Made by a program: the position numbers and the translations under genes. This document shows positions 58,886 through 64,000 of a stretch of DNA of 64,000 nt, in pieces. Under the pieces are notes generated by a model. It did not search any database. It saw only the letters and a list, made by a program, of their open reading frames with translations, and had not been told where the DNA came from. Within the stretch, counting starts at the first letter, position 1, and each line of letters begins with the position of its first letter. Source of the stretch: Chryseobacterium vrystaatense (GTDB lineage: Bacteria > Bacteroidota > Bacteroidia > Flavobacteriales > Weeksellaceae); assembly GCF_000737765.1 (NCBI RefSeq), contig NZ_JPRI01000002.1:620001-684000 (forward strand), written 5' to 3'.

Positions 58886-61256
58886 AATCCAAGATCTGAT
58901 CAATAAACGCTGTTAAATACTGGGAATACATTTCGTCCAGGGTCTTCACTTTGAGTAAGGTCTGTTTCGGAAGATAATATTCTGAACCTCCATACTCCGT
59001 ACTACTGGATAAAGCAAGAAAACCATATTCTGTGGAAGGAATATAAAAGGTAGGAATGCCTGTATTACTGCTTTTAAAAGTAAGCATTCCCCGGGGATCT
59101 GTGATGACCTCACTTCCGTCCTGAAATGTAAATTTATTTTTGTTTTGCTCCGCAAGGATTTTAACTGTAAATCTGTTTTTATAGAGGTTCAGTGAGTTTT
59201 CATATACTCTGGACAATTCATTTCCGGAAATAACCAGATTATTATTTTCATTGATCCCAATCCTGTTGAAGTTGCTGATGATTTTCATTCCACTGCGGTT
59301 GAGCTTGGCAACTTCGGTTTCAGCTTTTGCAATATTTTTGTCTATTTCACGGTCATCATTGAAAACGGATTCTACAGATACATTCCCTTCTAAATTGATC
59401 TTATAGAGAGAGGAATTCAATGGTTGATGCAAGTAGAAACTCCTTCCGAAATAAGCTAAGTGAAAGGCGTTGGGAATATTCAGTCCGGTAACATTCAGCT
59501 CGGAATATTCTTTTGTATTCAGATTCAGTTTTGAGATCAGTTTTTTATCGGGCTGATATTGACATAAAATGAACTCCTGCTTTTTATTTTTGGCCAGCGC
59601 AAACTGTCCTCGCGGTTTTACAGATATATCTTCCATTAATACTTCACACCCGTGATACGTTTTATAGTAATCATAGGAATTACGGTCGTAGTAATTATCC
59701 GAAAGATAGGTTTTGAGCAATTGTTTTTTTGAGCTTAAAATATAAAATTCACCTTCATATAAAAATTGGGCAATTGTATTGGAAGGCGTAGGAAAAAGAA
59801 TCGGATAATTCTGTGGAAGGTCCGTTTTCTTACCATTAACTGTATTTGCTTTCAGTTTTCGCTGTGGTGGATTGGCCCACAATTCCTGAAGCGGAAGTTT
59901 TATTTTCTGGATATGTTTCCGGGCACCTTTATGATGTTTATAGAAATTCAGTTCACCATCTGATGTCGTAGTGATCAGAAATTTCAGTCTGTCCCGGTTT
60001 TCGTGAATCACTTTTCTGATTTTTTCATCCACAAGGTTTTCCTGATGGGTAATGAAGAAAACTTCAAGGTCTTTTTCAGGATGTTCCTGATTAAAAAATT
60101 TTCCTAAAGCCTCCGAAACTTCCAGAACAGGACTCACCTGATTAAGATTTTCAATAACCTTTTCAGGGGTATCAAGTGAAATTGGCAAACCGGCCTGCCC
60201 CAAGGCAAAAACTTTACATTTCGAATGCGCCTTCGGGTGCCTGATGATAGCAATGGCTGAGGCAAAAGCCATCACTTTAGGAGTTCCCCAGTTTCTGAGG
60301 GAAGTATCTATTAAAATGATCCTTTCAAAAATATTTTCTTCAGGCGGAATCTCTCTTTGGATATACAGCACCTCATTATTGGCCACACGGTTCATGAAAA
60401 CATCATCTTCGTTGGCAAATTCTGAAAGCAGCATTCTGTGAAGGTCCCCTTTATTGGCCATATCTGAAATTCCGCCTATGGGCTGTTCGCCGGGAGACAA
60501 ATGCTTCATGGGAATTCTCAGTCCGCTCCATATTCTTTTGATCAGGCTTCCTACCTGAAAGGTTTTTGGCTCTTCGATCAGCTGCTGGATAAAGTCTTTA
60601 TCCGTTTCTATATTTGTTTCTTCTGCTACAACTTCATCATCCAGTTCAGGCTCATCGATGTGATCGCGCATGGCATCAACTATAGACTGTATGGTAGGAA
60701 ATTTGTCGTTGAGCAGATCGAGTGCACTCAGGTCTCGGTTGATTGCGGATGGACCTGCATATTTTTTTTCAGCACTGGCTGCAAGCATTTGCGGCCTTTT
60801 ATAATAGATGGTCAGAATCATTTCTGCCTTACCGGGAGCCATTCTGTTGTGTCCATCCTGAAAAAGTGTCTGCAATAATACGATTCTGTTTTGTCCCTGT
60901 TTATATACCTTGTTGAGTGATTTCAGTTTTTCGAGAAATTCAATACTCCTGTCTGCCGTAAAATCAAAATTTCCAATACTGTGAAAACCGGCGGTATGCT
61001 TCAGAGGGGTTACAAAATCGGTGTATCCTTCCTGCATTGCATACAACACCATCAGCAATGCACCAAAAGGAGGCCATCCCTGCGGCTGAAGTTCTTTCAG
61101 AATCTCCATCACATAAGGTCTGTAAGCTATTGCCCCAACCCCAGGTATAGAGATCAGATTGTTGTCATGGTAACCGGAATCCCCGGCGATATCCTCGTCG
61201 GTTTCCCACTCCCAAAAGTAGTTTTCGTATGACTGGAAATATTCGTTTAAATCCAT
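58875..61256 (-). CDS. vWA-like and beta-propeller protein of MoxR system
   Basis: 793 aa. The N-terminal third is helical. A von Willebrand A-like domain follows (about 300-450): IFERIILIDTSLRNWGTP (a DxS start without the full DxSxS MIDAS), SKCKVFALGQAG and VFFITHQENL. The remainder (about 480-790) is rich in short beta-strand repeats such as FHLAYFGRSFYLHQPLNSSLYKINL, as in a beta-propeller. This is the middle component of the ternary system with the MoxR ATPase. Confidence 0.75.
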   Translation of the reverse strand: MDLNEYFQSYENYFWEWETDEDIAGDSGYHDNNLISIPGVGAIAYRPYVMEILKELQPQGWPPFGALLMVLYAMQEGYTDFVTPLKHTAGFHSIGNFDFTADRSIEFLEKLKSLNKVYKQGQNRIVLLQTLFQDGHNRMAPGKAEMILTIYYKRPQMLAASAEKKYAGPSAINRDLSALDLLNDKFPTIQSIVDAMRDHIDEPELDDEVVAEETNIETDKDFIQQLIEEPKTFQVGSLIKRIWSGLRIPMKHLSPGEQPIGGISDMANKGDLHRMLLSEFANEDDVFMNRVANNEVLYIQREIPPEENIFERIILIDTSLRNWGTPKVMAFASAIAIIRHPKAHSKCKVFALGQAGLPISLDTPEKVIENLNQVSPVLEVSEALGKFFNQEHPEKDLEVFFITHQENLVDEKIRKVIHENRDRLKFLITTTSDGELNFYKHHKGARKHIQKIKLPLQELWANPPQRKLKANTVNGKKTDLPQNYPILFPTPSNTIAQFLYEGEFYILSSKKQLLKTYLSDNYYDRNSYDYYKTYHGCEVLMEDISVKPRGQFALAKNKKQEFILCQYQPDKKLISKLNLNTKEYSELNVTGLNIPNAFHLAYFGRSFYLHQPLNSSLYKINLEGNVSVESVFNDDREIDKNIAKAETEVAKLNRSGMKIISNFNRIGINENNNLVISGNELSRVYENSLNLYKNRFTVKILAEQNKNKFTFQDGSEVITDPRGMLTFKSSNTGIPTFYIPSTEYGFLALSSSTEYGGSEYYLPKQTLLKVKTLDEMYSQYLTAFIDQILDYGA

Positions 61257-61990
61257 TCTTTTGTTTTTTCAGTAAGACGGAATGAGCTTACAGACATTTT
61301 TCGGAAATCTTCTTTCTTAATGGAAAGATATGTTCCGTTTTCATTCCATAACATCCATTTTTCGAGGTCTTTATTATATTGCTGCTGCAAGAGGGAACTC
61401 AAATTTTTAAATTCAAAATCAAACCCTGCGGGCAAAAGGTGACCGTCTCTGGTCCAGTATGTTTTCCCTGGCAGACTCAGCAGCGGTGTTCCCAGAAACA
61501 ATGCTTTATCACCTATCACCGTCCATTCTATCTTATCCAGTTTGAAATTCGGCTGGGCAGGAATACTGTCTTTAATTTCTGTTATTGAGCTTAATAATGC
61601 TACAGCTGGATGTTCTTCATCTCCCTGTTTTAATCTGACTTCCACTTTTTCGGTGATCCCAAAATAATTATTGTTGGAAGCAGGGAAAGTAAGACGCAAT
61701 GCTTTATCTATCGGCGACCACAGCAAAGCTGTTCTCATTTTTTTGCTCGGTACCAGTGCTTCCTTTTTGAATAGAAGTCCTTCACGCAATTCGTACAGCA
61801 TAAAATTAGGAAGCTGCTGGATCTCTGCGGAGACAGCCTGCTCTTCGGTGAAGCCTTTCAGCCAAACCGTCTCGTCGTCTATTGCAATCTGTACATTTTT
61901 CCAGTCCCTGACAGCCCCCAGAAAATCTTCATCGGCCCGGGGAAGTTCTGCCCAGAATTCTTTTATACAGTTTGAAGGATCTTCTGCCAT
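61247..61990 (-). CDS. bpX-type accessory protein of MoxR/vWA system
   Basis: 247 aa, soluble, mixed alpha-beta, no catalytic motif seen. Contains KNVQIAIDDETVWLKGFTEEQ and GDKALFLGTPLLSLPGKTYWTRDGHLLPAGFDFEF (in parts). Its fit with the accessory bpX family is by context: it overlaps the MoxR gene (28 bases) and the vWA gene (10 bases). Confidence 0.62.
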   Translation of the reverse strand: MAEDPSNCIKEFWAELPRADEDFLGAVRDWKNVQIAIDDETVWLKGFTEEQAVSAEIQQLPNFMLYELREGLLFKKEALVPSKKMRTALLWSPIDKALRLTFPASNNNYFGITEKVEVRLKQGDEEHPAVALLSSITEIKDSIPAQPNFKLDKIEWTVIGDKALFLGTPLLSLPGKTYWTRDGHLLPAGFDFEFKNLSSLLQQQYNKDLEKWMLWNENGTYLSIKKEDFRKMSVSSFRLTEKTKEWI

Positions 61991-63096
61991 AGACTTTCTA
62001 TTTCTTGCTGGATATACTGCTTTTGTTCCGGGTTTCTAATCCAGTCGCAACGGGTTTGCAGGTATCTTAATTTATCTTTGATCACATTCTGTTCCTCAAA
62101 ACTCAGCATTCCGCTGTTCCATTTTTCGATAAGGATTTTTACATCTTTCATAACTTCCTCCGGATTGGGAGTTTTGTTCTGCATCGCCTGTGGATGGGAC
62201 TTCGGGTTATCATCTTTTTCAATGGTTCTGTTGATAATCCCTTCCAGAATTTCGATCTGTTCTTCAGTGTCCCAGATATGTTTCAATACCCAAAGGTCGG
62301 AAAGAACCGCTTCATTTCTACCGCAGATCAAAGCGCTGGCTGCGATCAGATTCTGAAGTTTTACCGCTCTACGGTCAGAAATAGCAATTCCTGTATTTCG
62401 TAAGCTGATGATGGTATTTAAATAGACTTCATAAATAGGTCTAAGGTCTACTGCTTTACACAGGTTCTGAAGTTCTCTTATTTCGTCCGCAAGGATTTCG
62501 GGAATATCTGTTTCTGTTTCATTCTCGAGTTTTCTTCCGGCAATAAGTACCTGCTGAAGCAGCTCAGGATTTACGTAATCCACATTAATTCTCACCAGAA
62601 AACGGTCAAATAATGCATTCAGCGATTCATCTTCAGGAAGAACATTACTTGCTCCTACAAACATCAGAGCCGGTAAATGTTTTGTTTCTTTTCCTCTTTT
62701 AAAGATTTTCTCATTAAGTGCCGTCAGCAGTGAATTCAGAATGGCTGAATTCGCATTGAAAATCTCATCCAGAAAAACAAGTGATGCTTCCGGCATCATC
62801 CCGTCTGTATTGGTCAGAAGTTCACCTTCTTTTAATTTTCTAATATCGAACGGTCCGAAAATCTCATTGGGTTCTGTGAAACGGGTCAGCAGATATTCAA
62901 AATTTTTGCCGTCTTTCACTGTTTTTGAAAGCGTTCTTACAATCGCAGATTTTGCGGTTCCCGGAGGTCCGTACAAAAAGGCATTTTCTTTAGCCAGAAG
63001 GCATATTCCCAGCAGATCGACGACATCGTTTTTCCCTACGAAAGTATCTTTTACGTAGTTGAGAACAGTATTGAGTTTTATGATATTTTGAGTCAT
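61963..63096 (-). CDS. MoxR family AAA+ ATPase
   Basis: 377 aa. Walker A GPPGTAKSAIVRTL, Walker B LVFLDEIFNANSAIL, sensor and arginine finger regions (FVGASNVLPEDESLNALFDRFLVRI) are intact. Close to the RavA branch in pattern. MoxR ATPases work with vWA proteins as remodelling chaperones. First or second gene of the visible operon. Confidence 0.9.
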   Translation of the reverse strand: MTQNIIKLNTVLNYVKDTFVGKNDVVDLLGICLLAKENAFLYGPPGTAKSAIVRTLSKTVKDGKNFEYLLTRFTEPNEIFGPFDIRKLKEGELLTNTDGMMPEASLVFLDEIFNANSAILNSLLTALNEKIFKRGKETKHLPALMFVGASNVLPEDESLNALFDRFLVRINVDYVNPELLQQVLIAGRKLENETETDIPEILADEIRELQNLCKAVDLRPIYEVYLNTIISLRNTGIAISDRRAVKLQNLIAASALICGRNEAVLSDLWVLKHIWDTEEQIEILEGIINRTIEKDDNPKSHPQAMQNKTPNPEEVMKDVKILIEKWNSGMLSFEEQNVIKDKLRYLQTRCDWIRNPEQKQYIQQEIESLWQKILQTV

Positions 63097-63102
63097 TAGT
63101 AT

Positions 63103-63819
63103 TTATTTAATGAAAAATCTTAACAGTAAAAAGTATATAAATCCAATTACAACCAGTGAAAGAATAAGATCAATATAAAAAGTAAATGGAAGTTCCAGAA
63201 ATTTAAAGCCTACAACAAAGTATCCAACTATTATCACAAGGCCCATAAGCGCTGAAAGGAAGGAATACAGTGAGGAAATCATCATAACCAGTGAGATAAA
63301 AATAAAATATATTCCCACACTTAAAAAAATAAAAAAATGCTTCCCGTATGCGGTGTATTGGCTGTGAATAAAATTAACAAACCCAGAAAAGTCATTCTTT
63401 CCCGAAAACAGCTGCCAGATATGGGTTCCGAAATCTTTAAAAATCACAAGAGGATCATACCCTGAAATCCAACTGACAGCAACAATTAAAACGGTGAGCA
63501 TAGTTCCCATCATTCCATGAAAAATAAAGGCATTTTTCATAGTCCGTCTATCATATTTCTTCAGTTCATCATCATTAAGCCCCACATCCCCTCCTGAATC
63601 TGTTTTCACAAGGCTGGAAAGGGGAATATAGCCAAACTTAATTCTGAGATCATTTTTTATGGTATAGGCATACAAGGGTTTTGAAAAGGACATGAACATC
63701 CAAATCTCATTCACTTTCGTTTTAAACATCAAAGTATTGGCATAATATGCCAAAATACAGAAAACAAAAAAGTAGGAAGCAACGATTCCTCCTAATACGA
63801 CTGCAGTATTAATCTCCAT
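63103..63819 (-). CDS. multi-pass membrane protein
   Basis: 238 aa with about six hydrophobic segments (VVLGGIVASYFFVFCILAYYA near the start, FYIDLILSLVVIGFIYFLLL at the end). No family recognised. ATG at 63819 chosen; a TTG two codons earlier is possible. Seven bases from the MoxR gene. Confidence 0.7.
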   Translation of the reverse strand: MEINTAVVLGGIVASYFFVFCILAYYANTLMFKTKVNEIWMFMSFSKPLYAYTIKNDLRIKFGYIPLSSLVKTDSGGDVGLNDDELKKYDRRTMKNAFIFHGMMGTMLTVLIVAVSWISGYDPLVIFKDFGTHIWQLFSGKNDFSGFVNFIHSQYTAYGKHFFIFLSVGIYFIFISLVMMISSLYSFLSALMGLVIIVGYFVVGFKFLELPFTFYIDLILSLVVIGFIYFLLLRFFIK

Positions 63820-64000
63820 GAGCAACTGTTTTCAAATCCTGCCAGTAACGATCTTTATGAAGTCCAAAATCTGCTATCAGCAATTTATTAATATAGGGAA
63901 TTTCTGCCAGCGTATAGGCTTTCTTTTCAACGATTCTTTCCAGATATAATTTCCGGTACGTTTTGTCCTGAAGTTCTTTTTCCCAGTCGACTTTCTCCAG
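63809..64000 (-). CDS. C-terminal end of an unidentified operon gene (cut by window edge)
   Basis: A minus-strand frame open from the window edge to the TAA at 63809-63811. It gives 63 residues, including LAEIPYINKLLIADFGLHKDRYWQDL, rich in charged and aromatic residues. The stop overlaps the start of the membrane protein gene, typical of this tightly packed operon. Too short to assign. Confidence 0.65.
   Translation of the reverse strand: MEKVDWEKELQDKTYRKLYLERIVEKKAYTLAEIPYINKLLIADFGLHKDRYWQDLKTVAHGD

Overview
The window looks like a chromosomal piece of a Flavobacteriia species of the Chryseobacterium type. The reasons are the gene families (TROVE/Ro60, DUF6493, TerD/TelA, Rrf2, GMC oxidase, AadS-type nucleotidyltransferase), low GC, the almost complete absence of Shine-Dalgarno sequences, and the repeated use of the Bacteroidetes promoter -7 box (TAnnTTTG or TAnCTTTGC).

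Layout. 0-16 kb: housekeeping and metabolic genes (GMC oxidase, streptomycin adenylyltransferase, mqo, pepP, gpsA, M23 peptidase, OYE reductase, an Rrf2/NAD-binding/MBL stress operon, FKBP, a catalase-fold protein). 15.6-21.7 kb: a Ter stress cluster (TerC, two TerD, TelA, one unknown, a phosphoribosyltransferase and a HAD phosphatase). 21.95-24.25 kb: an EF-G paralogue behind a 28-codon leader ORF and a hairpin that looks like an attenuator. 24.4-28.5 kb: SulP transporter, two small HTH proteins and a DUF1796 protein. 28.6-32.6 kb: a Ro60 (TROVE) gene followed on the same strand by seven structured RNAs that look like Y RNAs. 32.9-35.7 kb: a VOC/AraC/MFS operon. 35.7-42.3 kb: a SWIM protein and two large DUF6493 paralogues. 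43-51.2 kb: an RNA-processing cluster (slipin, two DEDD exonucleases, metallophosphoesterase, RNase Z-like MBL, Rnl2-type RNA ligase, DinB protein, cREC protein, YkuK RNase H-like protein) plus two more permuted tRNA-like RNAs. 51.35-53.85 kb: a minus-strand array of 17 tRNA or tRNA-like genes with four copies of another small structured element. 53.9-54.5 kb: two tiny ORFs, each followed by a terminator-like hairpin. 54.6-56.1 kb: a tRNA-like element and an unusual zinc-ribbon SDR protein. 56.2-64 kb: a MoxR AAA / vWA / beta-propeller system.

The main result is that 28-54 kb appears to be one large RNA damage, repair and replacement system. Four promoters (upstream of rsr, of the Y-like RNA cluster, of the permuted tRNA-like pair, and of the RNA ligase operon) share one 39-bp block: an inverted repeat (TRCGYA...TRCGY) at a fixed distance from the -7 box. 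The Ro60-linked RNAs share a stem, internal-loop and stem plan with conserved TGCCGT and CTTCG motifs. Several carry a circularly permuted tRNA body (T-arm, capped acceptor, D-arm), and one instead carries a near-exact copy of the most conserved stretch of 23S rRNA (the I-CeuI site region). The tRNA array starts 1-2 bases after a terminator that follows a 38-codon ORF containing 18 of the 20 amino acids. Upstream of that is a 42-codon ORF containing all 20, also followed by a hairpin. I infer that ribosome stalling on any depleted tRNA could relieve termination and switch on replacement tRNAs. The Ro60/Y-RNA and RNA-repair gene families are known; the rRNA-mimic RNA, the shared regulon box and the any-tRNA leader are, as far as I can tell, not described.
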